Source: an uncultured Bacilli bacterium
GTDB lineage: Bacteria; Bacillota_I; Bacilli_A; RF39; UBA660
Direction: 5' to 3'
Assembly: GCA_934090935.1 (NCBI GenBank)
Contig: CAKOKD010000001.1
Coordinates: 124,001-188,000, forward strand
Length of the DNA stretch: 64,000 bases
In this document: positions 34,987 through 43,465 of the stretch, in pieces
Layout: each line of letters opens with the position of its first letter
Position numbering within the stretch: position 1 is the first letter of the stretch
The notes under the pieces: generated by a model
Database searches by the model: none
What the model saw: only the letters and a program-made list of their open reading frames with translations
What the model was told of the DNA's origin: nothing
Program-made: the position numbers and the translations under genes

Positions 34987-35526
34987 ATGAAAAATATTCC
35001 ATTGTTGAATTTGATATTCAGTGTATTGATTTTTCTTTTAGGAATCATTTATATTTCTTTTCCAACTTATTATGGATTAGACGTTATGAGTGAAATTCAA
35101 ACAGGAAATCTATTTTTAAGCTTTATAATTATATATTCTCTTTTTAACTTTTATGCTTATATAGCTGATAGAAAAAATAAAAAGAATTTGTTTTTGTTTA
35201 TAATCGTTTTAGTTGTTGGATTAATTTCATATTGTTTGATGAAAACAATTCATGCATTTTTAGTTGTTCCAATAAGCATTATGATATTTTTATTTTTTAT
35301 CGATACCTATAATGTATTTATTATCAGTGGTCTTAATAGTAAAAAGGATGTATTTGTGTCATTAAATGTTGTTTTGCTTGTAATTCTTAACTGTTTTGGT
35401 ATAATACTTTCGTTTAATATGTTAAATGATTTTGTTCTTCAAACTATTATGCTTGGTTTCTTTATATCGATTGTTGGAGCAATAGATTTTATTGAAACCA
35501 GTTTTAAAAACTTGAAAGTTAGGTGA
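34987..35526 (+). CDS. Polytopic membrane protein (179 aa)
   Basis: Unrecognised; six hydrophobic helices in 179 residues with short loops. The order and spacing recall DUF308/HdeD-type small membrane proteins but no motif settles it. I start at the ATG at 34987, 10 bases after GAAGGTG; an in-frame GTG at 34975 lies inside that site. The methyltransferase gene begins 5 bases after its stop. Confidence 0.7.
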   Translation: MKNIPLLNLIFSVLIFLLGIIYISFPTYYGLDVMSEIQTGNLFLSFIIIYSLFNFYAYIADRKNKKNLFLFIIVLVVGLISYCLMKTIHAFLVVPISIMIFLFFIDTYNVFIISGLNSKKDVFVSLNVVLLVILNCFGIILSFNMLNDFVLQTIMLGFFISIVGAIDFIETSFKNLKVR

Positions 35527-35530
35527 TATT

Positions 35531-36409
35531 ATGAAAGTTGTTAATGATTTTAATCAATATAAAATAATAGATATGGCAAGTGGTGAAAAACTTGAGGATT
35601 GGAATGGTATAACTTTGCTTAGACCGGATCCTCAAATAATTTGGAATAAACAAATAGATAAAAAAATCCTTGAAAAAGTTGATGCAAGATATGAAAGAAG
35701 TAAGAGTGGTGGTGGAATGTGGCAAATAAGAAGAAATATTCCAACATCTTGGCAAATAAGCTATAAAGATTTGACATTTAATTTAAAGTTGATGGGATTT
35801 AAACATACAGGATTATTCCCTGAACAAGCGTATAATTGGAATATCTTAAGAAATAAAATAAAAAATGAGTCAAGACATATAAATGTTCTTAATTTATTTG
35901 CTTATACTGGAGGGGCAAGTGTTGCTGCGTTGAGTGCTGGAGCAAGTGTTGTTCATGTTGATTCATCTAAAGGTATGGTTGATTGGGCAAAGGAAAATGT
36001 CAAATCAAGTGGTCTAGAGGATAAACCAATTAGATTTATTGTTGATGATGTTAAAAAGTTTGTTGAAAGAGAAATAAGAAGAGGTCATAAATATGACATT
36101 ATTATAATGGATCCTCCTTCATTTGGAAGAGGAGCTAATAAAGAGGTATGGAATATTGAAACAGATCTTTTTGAGTTGGTTAGCAACTGCACAGAACTTT
36201 TAAGCGATGATCCAATAATGTTTTTAATAAATTCATACACTACGGGACTTTCAATGACTGTTTTAAAAAATGTTTTAAGCTTAACTGTTAATAAAAAGTA
36301 TTCTGGTTATATAGATACCGATGAAGTTGGTATTCAAATGGAAAATTCAGAACTTGTTTTACCTTGTGGTATATATGCTAGATGGGAAAAAGAAAAGACG
36401 GAGAATTAA
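35531..36409 (+). CDS. Class I SAM-dependent methyltransferase (RlmI-like)
   Basis: 292 residues. N-terminal part with LRPDPQIIW and a GGGMW segment, then the SAM-binding motif VLNLFAYTGGASVAALSAGA near residue 118, acidic loop VHVDSS, and catalytic motif IIMDPPSFGRG near 194. The order matches the RlmI/YccW group of 23S rRNA cytosine-C5 methyltransferases or related pyrimidine methyltransferases, without the PUA domain. Ribosome binding site TTAGGTGAT overlaps the previous stop. It converges with the leftward coiled-coil gene. Confidence 0.85.
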   Translation: MKVVNDFNQYKIIDMASGEKLEDWNGITLLRPDPQIIWNKQIDKKILEKVDARYERSKSGGGMWQIRRNIPTSWQISYKDLTFNLKLMGFKHTGLFPEQAYNWNILRNKIKNESRHINVLNLFAYTGGASVAALSAGASVVHVDSSKGMVDWAKENVKSSGLEDKPIRFIVDDVKKFVEREIRRGHKYDIIIMDPPSFGRGANKEVWNIETDLFELVSNCTELLSDDPIMFLINSYTTGLSMTVLKNVLSLTVNKKYSGYIDTDEVGIQMENSELVLPCGIYARWEKEKTEN

Positions 36410-36424
36410 TTTTCTTCGTCTTTA
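36394..36424. terminator. Convergent terminator
   Basis: AAAGACG / CGTCTTT with further pairing of GAGAA with TTTTC inside; between and overlapping both genes' stops. Confidence 0.7.
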
Positions 36425-37296
36425 TTATATATTGAATCATCATCAGTTAATTCATCATCGTTTTTAAATATATCATCGAGTTTTGAATCAATATCATCAA
36501 AATCGCTTGGAATTTCTTCTAATGTGAATTCATCTTTATCATCATCATCTGATTCAACTTTTTCCTTGTCTGAATCATCAGCTAAAATAAATTCTTCATC
36601 ATCAAATTCTTTAGATTCATTATTTTCTTCTTCATCTTCTACTTTATCTTTTGATTCTTCATCTTTTTCTTCTGTTTCTTCATCAATATTTTTTAATTCT
36701 GTATCTAGATCGATATCATAAAGGTCGACTTCTTTTTCTTCTTCATTTCTGCTATTAATAATAGCATCTGCATCTTCGAAGTATGAGCAAAGATTTTCTT
36801 TATGATCGTTTGCATAATCAATTATTTCATTGATTGATCTACGATAATACTCTTCAGCATCACATATTTTTATGAAACAGTCCTCAATCGCGTTTTTTTC
36901 TTGTGTAAGGACAACTAACTTTTCTTTTACTTTTTCAGCTTTATCGACAAGTTCATTCATCGATGCTTTATCCTTAACAATTTTTCTTTTTCTTTCTTCT
37001 ATTTTTAAAGATATTTCTTTATTGGCTGCAACAAGGATATTAGCAAGTTCATCATCTTTGAATCTTTCAACTAATCTTTTATAGTCTTCAGAAAAACCTA
37101 CTATATCAGCGTTCATTTTTTCAACTTTTTCTTTAGCTTCAAAGAAATCTTTTTTATATTTTTTTACTTTTGATAACTCAGCATTGATTTCTTTATCGTT
37201 TGCTTTTAGTTTTTTCTCATATTCTTTCTTTATTGTTGCTAGATTATCAATTATTTCATTGAGTCTAGTGTTAGTTTCACTTACTAAATTATCCAT
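36406..37296 (-). CDS. Acidic coiled-coil hypothetical protein (296 aa)
   Basis: Unrecognised. Residues 1-165 are a long charged coiled coil (for example NEIIDNLATIKKEYEKKLKA). Residues 170-296 are extremely acidic, with blocks of E and D mixed with S and K, certainly disordered. No signal or membrane segment. Ribosome binding site GAGAGGT. The 3' third has a skewed, repetitive D/E codon content that may be slippage-prone. General architecture is similar to the protein at 12769-13278. Confidence 0.75.
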   Translation of the reverse strand: MDNLVSETNTRLNEIIDNLATIKKEYEKKLKANDKEINAELSKVKKYKKDFFEAKEKVEKMNADIVGFSEDYKRLVERFKDDELANILVAANKEISLKIEERKRKIVKDKASMNELVDKAEKVKEKLVVLTQEKNAIEDCFIKICDAEEYYRRSINEIIDYANDHKENLCSYFEDADAIINSRNEEEKEVDLYDIDLDTELKNIDEETEEKDEESKDKVEDEEENNESKEFDDEEFILADDSDKEKVESDDDDKDEFTLEEIPSDFDDIDSKLDDIFKNDDELTDDDSIYNKDEEN

Positions 37297-37381
37297 ATTT
37301 ATACCTCTCTATTCTCAATATGAATTATATCAAAGCATAAGATGTTTGTAAATAATTTTTAAAATAATATTTATTTTTGTA

Positions 37382-37410
37382 TTGACAAAAGCTTATTACT
37401 AATTTATACT
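37382..37410 (+). promoter_or_regulatory. Promoter of an unidentified RNA
   Basis: TTGACA at 37382-37387 and TATACT at 37405-37410, spacer 17. Predicted transcript start near 37417. Confidence 0.8.
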
Positions 37411-37416
37411 TAAGTT

Positions 37417-37783
37417 ACTTAGTAGGGTAGCGAACTAAGTGAAGAATTATTGTAATTATTAATCCAAACAGTAATTACACACGTTTCTTTTATTGTTTAT
37501 TTTATGTAGAAATATGAGTTTATAAAACCGTTTCATAAATCATAAAATATTCATGATGATTAGACTTAGTTAGAAATTTTTTATTAGGACGGGATGTTTT
37601 AGTAAATGTTTCTTATTTACCCAGAGATGTCAATAGGGATCTTATCTATGCTAAGTGTGTACGTACATTGAGAAAGAAAACTCATTATTTAGATAAGCAA
37701 GTTTGAATCGTGAACTGACATTTACAGTTTGAACTTGATCTTTAAACTAGAAAATACATAGTTGTCAGCTGTGTATTTTTTTT
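37417..37783 (+). ncRNA. Unidentified structured RNA, about 367 nt
   Basis: A non-coding transcript is predicted from a consensus promoter to a strong terminator, with no ORF longer than a few codons after a ribosome binding site. Local helices are plentiful: ACTTAGT/ACTAAGT (37417/37434), GTAATTA/TAATTAC (about 37452/37472), GTAAAT/ATTTAC (about 37602/37615), CTTATCTA/TAGATAAG (about 37641/37690) enclosing TGAG/CTCA, and AACTG/CAGTT (about 37712). It does not carry the conserved elements of tmRNA, RNase P, SRP or 6S RNA as far as I can see. It is divergent from the coiled-coil gene and precedes, but is separated by a terminator and a new promoter from, the cysteine-rich surface operon. Confidence 0.65.
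37753..37783 (+). terminator. Terminator of the unidentified RNA
   Basis: AATACATAG pairs with CTGTGTATT (one G-U) with a 7-base loop, followed by a run of T. Confidence 0.85.
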
Positions 37784-37802
37784 ATTTACTAAATTTAGGA
37801 TA

Positions 37803-37831
37803 TTGCATATGGTAAGTGTTTTTGATATACT
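37803..37831 (+). promoter_or_regulatory. Promoter of the cysteine-rich surface operon
   Basis: TTGCAT at 37803-37808 and TATACT at 37826-37831, spacer 17, 24 bases before the first start codon region. Confidence 0.7.
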
Positions 37832-37854
37832 TTATATAGAATAGGATGGGTTTT

Positions 37855-38574
37855 ATGGGAAAGAAATATTTTTTATGTTTTCTTTCTGTTTTAAGTGTAT
37901 TTCTATTTTCTCCAAATGTTAAAGCTGAAGAGGATACATCATGCAATTATAATTCACGTGCTTATTTGAACAAGATTGCATCATCGGTTAAAGCATCTTA
38001 TGATTTCAAATATGAAAGCGATGGATCAATTTCTTTTGATATTTCAGTTTATAATATAACGGATGAGATATATGTAAGTTATAGATCTGACTTAAGTGAA
38101 GAGGAAACTAAGATATTTGCAAGTATGGCTAGTGATGGAACTTATACTTTTAATGTTAAAGATATCGATAATATCATAACTTATACATTTACGGTAAGAA
38201 GTTTAAAATATGGATGTACACATAATATTAGGACATTTACTTTGATAAAGCCTAAATGGAATTCCTATAGTGATTTAGATATATGCAAGTATGAGGCTTT
38301 AGAGGATTATTTCTATTGTCAAAAGTGGATATCACAGGAGCTTGAAGGAACAAATGAAGCGATTATAAAAAAGATAAATGATAAAAGAAATAGTTTGAGA
38401 AAATCAACTACAACAAGATGCATTGAATGTGAAAAGGAAGAGAAAGAAAAGAGTGCTAGAGAAGAATATTTAAGAAGAAAATATTTGATGATTGGTTCTT
38501 TATCGATTGGCATTATTTTAGATATATGTGCAATTATATTTATGATTGTTAGAATAAGGAGGTATAGCATATGA
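37855..38574 (+). CDS. Secreted, C-terminally anchored protein of surface operon
   Basis: 239 residues: signal peptide (1-22, cut probably after VKA), an extracytoplasmic domain with four spaced cysteines, a helical segment with a C-x-x-C (CIECEKEE), and one C-terminal membrane helix (about 212-232) with a basic tail. The ectodomain, with FDISVYNITDEIYVSYRSDLS and later cysteines, is clearly related to that of the next gene, so the two arose by duplication. The ATG at 37855 follows AGGATGGG. The stop overlaps the next start (ATGA). Function unknown; likely part of a membrane-anchored complex with the 1074-residue protein. Confidence 0.78.
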   Translation: MGKKYFLCFLSVLSVFLFSPNVKAEEDTSCNYNSRAYLNKIASSVKASYDFKYESDGSISFDISVYNITDEIYVSYRSDLSEEETKIFASMASDGTYTFNVKDIDNIITYTFTVRSLKYGCTHNIRTFTLIKPKWNSYSDLDICKYEALEDYFYCQKWISQELEGTNEAIIKKINDKRNSLRKSTTTRCIECEKEEKEKSAREEYLRRKYLMIGSLSIGIILDICAIIFMIVRIRRYSI

Positions 38575-39401
38575 AAGCGTATAAAGAGAAAAAGAGATTT
38601 AAAAGAGAATATATACCAGTTATTATTGCAGTGATTATATTGATTGCTTTGATTGTTGCTTTAGTTTTTGTACTGAAGGATAACAAAAAAGATTTCGATA
38701 TAAAAATTGATGAAGATATTAATAATACGGAAGAGATAAGCGTTGATACTAAAAATACAAAATGTAATAATGATGATGCTAGTAAAATTAAAAGTGCAGC
38801 TGAAAAGGTGAAAATCAGTTATAAGGTAGAGAAGGTTAATGCAGGAACTGCTATTGATCTAGATGCAGAGGGAATGCCTGAGGTTGACTTATATGATTAT
38901 GGTTTCGTTGTATCAATTCAAAATATTACTGAAGATATATATGTAGTCGTTAAAAATGATTACTCAGATGATGTATTTACTTATCATTTCTCAGATACTG
39001 ATAATGGAACTAAAACATTTGACAGCTTAGCAACAGATGAAAGCGTTACGATAACTTTTGAAATAAAATCTGAAAATAGCAATTGTAAAGATGAAGTTTT
39101 TAGAAAAGTATCGATAACTACTCCGATTTATAACTATTTATCTGAAACTGAATTTTGTGCTAAAAATTCAACATTGGATGTTTGTAAACAATTCTCTGAT
39201 AGAAAATATGATAGCACTGAATTTGATGAAGCTAAGAAAGAAGTAGAAAAGAATAAAAATGATAAGAAAGATAAAACTAAGAAGAATAATTGGTTTGCTG
39301 ATAATAAATATTTAGTTATTATTGGTGGTTCTGTAATTACCGTAATAGGGGTTGCTACTGCTTGGGTAAGAATCAAAAAGAGAAGGAGTAAGCAATTATG
39401 A
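38571..39401 (+). CDS. Bitopic membrane protein of surface operon, paralogue
   Basis: 276 residues with membrane helices at both ends (about 15-37 and 243-262) and an ectodomain between. The segment FVVSIQNITEDIYVVVKNDYSD lines up with the preceding protein's FDISVYNITDEIYVSYRSDLS, and the following cysteines (in SNCKDE, EFCAKN and LDVCKQ) match in order. The first helix has no cleavage site and should be a signal anchor, making this a hairpin or two-pass protein with basic ends inside. Ribosome binding site GGAGG. It overlaps both neighbours by 4 bases, indicating tight co-translation. Confidence 0.78.
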   Translation: MKAYKEKKRFKREYIPVIIAVIILIALIVALVFVLKDNKKDFDIKIDEDINNTEEISVDTKNTKCNNDDASKIKSAAEKVKISYKVEKVNAGTAIDLDAEGMPEVDLYDYGFVVSIQNITEDIYVVVKNDYSDDVFTYHFSDTDNGTKTFDSLATDESVTITFEIKSENSNCKDEVFRKVSITTPIYNYLSETEFCAKNSTLDVCKQFSDRKYDSTEFDEAKKEVEKNKNDKKDKTKKNNWFADNKYLVIIGGSVITVIGVATAWVRIKKRRSKQL

Positions 39402-42400
39402 GAAAAAAGAAATTTTTAAGTTTATTAATATTTAGTATAGTTATATTTAATGTTGCATCATCGTTGGTATTTGCTGGTGATCTTATACCAAAAAAGACTA
39501 ATGCATCTGTTACATTAAGTAATCAATTTAAAACCGGTATTATTTTAGGAAATACTGGAAGAGATATGGGATTATATACTTTTGATGTAAAATATAATGG
39601 TTTAAATTTTGTTGGATATTGTTTGGATTATGATTTTAAAGCGTCTAGAAAATATAATTATACATGTTATCCTGAGAATGACCAAACTTCAAAGATGTTA
39701 GCATATGCATATGATCATAGAACGGGAAATAATCTTGTTGATGCATTGACAATGCGTTTTATTGCAATAAGACAAGATAAAGCAAAAGACGTTTCTCAAG
39801 GTCAATATGGTGATGCATACTTCGTGTTAAAGTGGTTACAAATGCAAACTGGTCAATTCCCTTCAGGCTATTTTAAAGATAGTGAAATTGCACATGGAAA
39901 TGAAGATTTGATGTTACAAGCATTTAATCTATCGACTGAAGCTATCAATGCGATTCAAAATGGAACTAGCGAATCTATAAAAACAACTTTGGAATTTACT
40001 AATAAAAAAGTGAATGGTAATGAAGTAACATACACGGTAAAATCAAATAGAAAACTAAAAAAGAATCAAATTGATTTTACTTGTCAAGGATGTGAAATAA
40101 AAAATAAAATAAGCGATACTTGGAATGGAACAGAAGGAACTTTAACAATTGTTGATACAAAAGATGATTGTAGTTACACAATTGAAGCATATTATCCTGC
40201 TAGTAGTGCAATAATGTGTACTTGTGGAGTTGAATGTCAACAAATCGAGATATTTGCGACAACGACTGATGATGAACCTGTAGATACTAAGACTAGTGCT
40301 CCAACTCAATATTTTTCTGATACGATAGATGAAGGTGATTATTATAAGAATACTTGTGGAGGAGAGGCAAATAAATGTAATGAACCTATTCCTGAGGATG
40401 TTGTTAATGTAAATAACTGCTGTGAGGATAGCACTCATTCAGAGATTAAAGAACCTTCTTTAAATGATTTATTTTGTAGAGATACTGATTTAAATGTAGA
40501 TTATTATAAACCTAAAGTAGGTGCTCAAAAATATTTATTCTATGATACTGATTTGGATACTGACTATTGTCAAATGTATTGTACTGAAAGAATAGAAGTT
40601 GATATTCCAGGAGCTATGACAGCTACTAATGGTAAGTATTTCCAACTTCAAACAAATTCAGTGACAGGAACTTATGCTCCACATGTTGAATCAACAAAGA
40701 GATGTCGTATAAGAGTTGAATATGATAAGTGGATAAGTGATTATCAAGAACAAGTGAATAATTCGATTAAAGCTTATAATACTCATCAAGAGAACTCAGC
40801 AAGCTATGAGATGTATCAATATGCTGTTGAACATAAAGAAACCATTAATGTTGGTGATGTATATGTTAATTGCTCAGCAGATGGACATGTTAGTAACATA
40901 TATAAGAAGGAAAATTATAGTTATGATAAATATAATTTTAAAAATGAACCTTATAATTATCGTAAAAGTAAGATAGATAATCCTTTAAGAGAAAAATATA
41001 CAAGTGAAAAAGTTCTTGATGATGGTGGATATAAAAAGACACATGGTTCTGTATCTGTATGGAAAGATGATTTGGGAGATACTATTTTAGCTATAAACGA
41101 AGCAATGAAAAAGAATGGAACTAATTCTCCGTATGTTTCAGGTGCTACATATTATGGGCCAACATATTACCAATGGAGTTGTAGTGCTTCTGCTGGTGCT
41201 CAAGCTTTACTTGCTTTATCTGATATCGAGGATGTTGAGGCAGCTAGAGATAATTATTTAAATACTAGAAATGCTGCGAAAGATTCTTATACAGCTGCAG
41301 TTAATAGAATAGATGAACTTCAAAAGACATTGACAAGATGTGATAAATATTTCACTGATTTAAGCGTTTCATCAACAAGTTCACCTGAATATATGTACAA
41401 TGTACCTACATCGATGTCTAATTTCAAATATACTCAAGTATATCAAGATGATTATGGTAATCCTAAACAAGCTCAAGTAACTGTTGGTTTTAATGGAAAT
41501 TGCTCATTGTCATTGGAAGCTGGTGTTGATGGTGTTGATACTTTTGCTGTAAGTGGAAGTGGAAATAACTATTCATCTGATCCTTATGGTAGAATATATG
41601 AAAACATGATTGTATTTGGTAAAGATTTAACTTATGATCCAGATGATTCAACATTGACATTACCTAAGTATCATGAAAAATTCTTGGCTGATGAGGAATA
41701 TAAAGCGGATAAGATGTTCTGGCATGATGGTAAATATGTTGCTAAGTGTGATTGGCAACGTACAGATGTTGATAAATATACAATTAGTTCTGATGGAACT
41801 GTAGTAGATGTTAATCCAAGTAAATCTGATAATATCTTTAGACTCGTTCCTCGAGGAGAGATATATAATTATAAACAGTCGATAAAGAATTTCACTGAAC
41901 ATGAATACGTTGTTTCATTCTCAACTTCATATGATGGTCATTTTGAAACATATTGGAACTTAAAAGGTTTAGGTGAGAATGGTAAGTTTGATACTTATTT
42001 TGAAAATGCTGGAAATACGTGTGCTGCTCAAAATCCTGCTGATACTGAGTTATTGACTTGTAGACTTCATGCATTCCATGGTGGTTCGTTCTACGGATGC
42101 TGTTGTGGAGATGGAAATTCAACTACTTATAGTACAGCTACATGTGATTCCTATAGTGATAAAGCTGTGTTATATGATTTTAAAATAATTGATCCATCAA
42201 ATGTTTTCCCTGCATCTACTGAAGGATATGCAAATAACTGGAAAACAGCAACTGGAGAAGCAGCTAAAAACGCGATAGAAGAGTTAGGTAAAAATTTAAA
42301 TACTTATAGTCCAAAAACTCTAAGTTATTCATTCAGATTAACTCCAAGTGATATGAAACAAATCAAGAAATATAATTCACTTATGAATGGATATGGTGGA

Positions 42401-42622
42401 TACACTGATAATGATCTATCTTGTAGTTGTGAAGAAGGTCAAGGAAGCGGAAATAAAGACAATAGTAAGAGTTGTGTTAAATGTACAAGCAATTTCTTAG
42501 ACAATATTGCAAATGGTAAAATCCTTAATGATGAAACCTTACAAGGTGGATGGAATAGAACTGATAAGACTTTACAACAAGTTCGTTCTTCCGACAATGT
42601 TAAATGGGCGGTGAATAAATAA
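39398..42622 (+). CDS. Large secreted cysteine-rich protein (thioester-domain-like)
   Basis: 1074 residues with a signal peptide (1-26, cut after VFA), no LPXTG and no C-terminal membrane helix. Residues about 40-150 resemble an adhesin thioester domain: GLNFVGYCLDYD carries the expected cysteine, and SKMLAYAYDH plus DALTMRFIAIR occupy the place of the second motif, but the usual glutamine of T-Q-x-A-I-W seems replaced. More than 30 cysteines, many paired or clustered (GCCCGDG, CSCEEGQ, CVKC), imply many disulfides or metal sites. A helical stretch near residues 600-640 separates two beta-rich regions. It could be a surface adhesin or sheath protein held by the neighbouring anchored proteins. 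Ribosome binding site AAGGAG. Confidence 0.75.
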   Translation: MRKKKFLSLLIFSIVIFNVASSLVFAGDLIPKKTNASVTLSNQFKTGIILGNTGRDMGLYTFDVKYNGLNFVGYCLDYDFKASRKYNYTCYPENDQTSKMLAYAYDHRTGNNLVDALTMRFIAIRQDKAKDVSQGQYGDAYFVLKWLQMQTGQFPSGYFKDSEIAHGNEDLMLQAFNLSTEAINAIQNGTSESIKTTLEFTNKKVNGNEVTYTVKSNRKLKKNQIDFTCQGCEIKNKISDTWNGTEGTLTIVDTKDDCSYTIEAYYPASSAIMCTCGVECQQIEIFATTTDDEPVDTKTSAPTQYFSDTIDEGDYYKNTCGGEANKCNEPIPEDVVNVNNCCEDSTHSEIKEPSLNDLFCRDTDLNVDYYKPKVGAQKYLFYDTDLDTDYCQMYCTERIEVDIPGAMTATNGKYFQLQTNSVTGTYAPHVESTKRCRIRVEYDKWISDYQEQVNNSIKAYNTHQENSASYEMYQYAVEHKETINVGDVYVNCSADGHVSNIYKKENYSYDKYNFKNEPYNYRKSKIDNPLREKYTSEKVLDDGGYKKTHGSVSVWKDDLGDTILAINEAMKKNGTNSPYVSGATYYGPTYYQWSCSASAGAQALLALSDIEDVEAARDNYLNTRNAAKDSYTAAVNRIDELQKTLTRCDKYFTDLSVSSTSSPEYMYNVPTSMSNFKYTQVYQDDYGNPKQAQVTVGFNGNCSLSLEAGVDGVDTFAVSGSGNNYSSDPYGRIYENMIVFGKDLTYDPDDSTLTLPKYHEKFLADEEYKADKMFWHDGKYVAKCDWQRTDVDKYTISSDGTVVDVNPSKSDNIFRLVPRGEIYNYKQSIKNFTEHEYVVSFSTSYDGHFETYWNLKGLGENGKFDTYFENAGNTCAAQNPADTELLTCRLHAFHGGSFYGCCCGDGNSTTYSTATCDSYSDKAVLYDFKIIDPSNVFPASTEGYANNWKTATGEAAKNAIEELGKNLNTYSPKTLSYSFRLTPSDMKQIKKYNSLMNGYGGYTDNDLSCSCEEGQGSGNKDNSKSCVKCTSNFLDNIANGKILNDETLQGGWNRTDKTLQQVRSSDNVKWAVNK

Positions 42623-43104
42623 TGAAAGAAAGTTTATGGGGATATTGGATAGTAGTTTTAGGTATTTCAATAGTAGGCGTTATGGTTGTTTTACACAACT
42701 ATACGACTACTAGTGAACAAGACTACTACTTGATTAAAGAAGTTCTTGAAGCTTCAATGAATGAATCTGTAGATTATACTTTCTATCGTGATACAGGTAG
42801 ATTAAAGATGAATGCTGAGAAGTTCACTGAGAACTTTGTAAGACGCTTTTCAGAAGTTGTAAATATCAATAAAACTTATGATTTAAACTTCTATCAAATT
42901 TATGAAGAGCCACCGGCTGCAAGTGTTGAGGTAGTAACAAAAACCAATAGCAGTAATTTCGGGGATGCGGATACAGCTGCAAATGAAGATGTAAATGTAG
43001 TTAATCGTGTTTCAGGAATACTTTATACAACAAAAAATGCTCCATATGGAGATAATGGTTATGAATATACAGAAGAGTTCTGTAGTAAAAAATGTGGATG
43101 GTAA
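42622..43104 (+). CDS. N-terminally anchored small protein, last gene of surface operon
   Basis: 160 residues: one N-terminal membrane helix (about 8-27) directly after a short charged lead, followed by a helical segment and a mixed ectodomain ending with a C-x-x-x-C (FCSKKCGW). The layout is pilin- or TadE-like; DUF5411-type proteins of gut Bacillota have similar form, but I cannot confirm membership. It shares one base with the stop of the large protein. The end of the gene forms the 5' arm of a terminator, so it closes the four-gene operon. Confidence 0.7.
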   Translation: MKESLWGYWIVVLGISIVGVMVVLHNYTTTSEQDYYLIKEVLEASMNESVDYTFYRDTGRLKMNAEKFTENFVRRFSEVVNINKTYDLNFYQIYEEPPAASVEVVTKTNSSNFGDADTAANEDVNVVNRVSGILYTTKNAPYGDNGYEYTEEFCSKKCGW

Positions 43105-43121
43105 AACATCGGCATTTTTTT
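43090..43121 (+). terminator. Terminator of the surface operon
   Basis: AAATGTGGATG pairs with CATCGGCATTT (one mismatch, one G-U), loop GTAAAA, then a T run. Confidence 0.8.
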
Positions 43122-43162
43122 TATTTGTTTTCATATTATTAATTAGAAAGGAAGAAATAATT

Positions 43163-43423
43163 ATGGAAACATTAAAAGTATCAAGTAAATCAAATCCTAG
43201 TAAGGTTGCTGGTGCAATTGCAAATGTATTTAGAAATACTGGTTCAGTGGAGATACAAACTATTGGAGCAGGCAGTTTAAATCAAGCAATTAAAGCTGTA
43301 TGTATTGCACGAGGGTTTGTTGCACCAAGCGGTAAAAACTTAGTAGTTATTCCTGCATTTTCGGATATAACAATTGAAGGTGAAGAGAAAACAGCAATCA
43401 AACTTATTATAGAAGCAAAATAG
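43163..43423 (+). CDS. spoVS: Stage V sporulation protein S
   Basis: 86 residues, nearly full-length match to SpoVS: METLKVSSKSNPSKVAGAIA at the start, then AIKAVCIARGFVAPSG and a terminal beta strand. SpoVS is a small Alba-like protein needed for coat assembly and spore-septum timing in B. subtilis, and is thought to bind nucleic acid. The ATG at 43163 follows AAAGGAAG; an apparent upstream extension overlaps the previous gene and is not real. Its presence with CotJ indicates a sporulating lineage. It has its own terminator. Confidence 0.95.
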   Translation: METLKVSSKSNPSKVAGAIANVFRNTGSVEIQTIGAGSLNQAIKAVCIARGFVAPSGKNLVVIPAFSDITIEGEEKTAIKLIIEAK

Positions 43424-43433
43424 CTTCTTTTTT
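43411..43433 (+). terminator. Terminator of spoVS
   Basis: AGAAGC / GCTTCT with loop AAAATA and a T run; overlaps the stop codon. Confidence 0.82.
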
Positions 43434-43465
43434 CATGAAAAAAAATATAGAACTATCTATATTTT
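43434..43465 (-). terminator. Terminator of the CapA-like gene
   Basis: AAAATATAG / CTATATTTT, loop of 6, with an eight-T tail on the minus strand; overlaps the stop at 43453. Confidence 0.8.

Noticed and set aside
36524..37084. Serine-rich plus-strand frames
   Set aside because: They are shadows of the acidic coiled-coil gene on the minus strand (D/E codons read as S/F).
37417..37783. tmRNA or RNase P RNA
   Set aside because: No tRNA-like acceptor end, no tag ORF, and none of the conserved RNase P elements could be found.
43007..43162. Longer SpoVS frame
   Set aside because: It overlaps the preceding gene and its terminator; the family start and ribosome binding site are at 43163.
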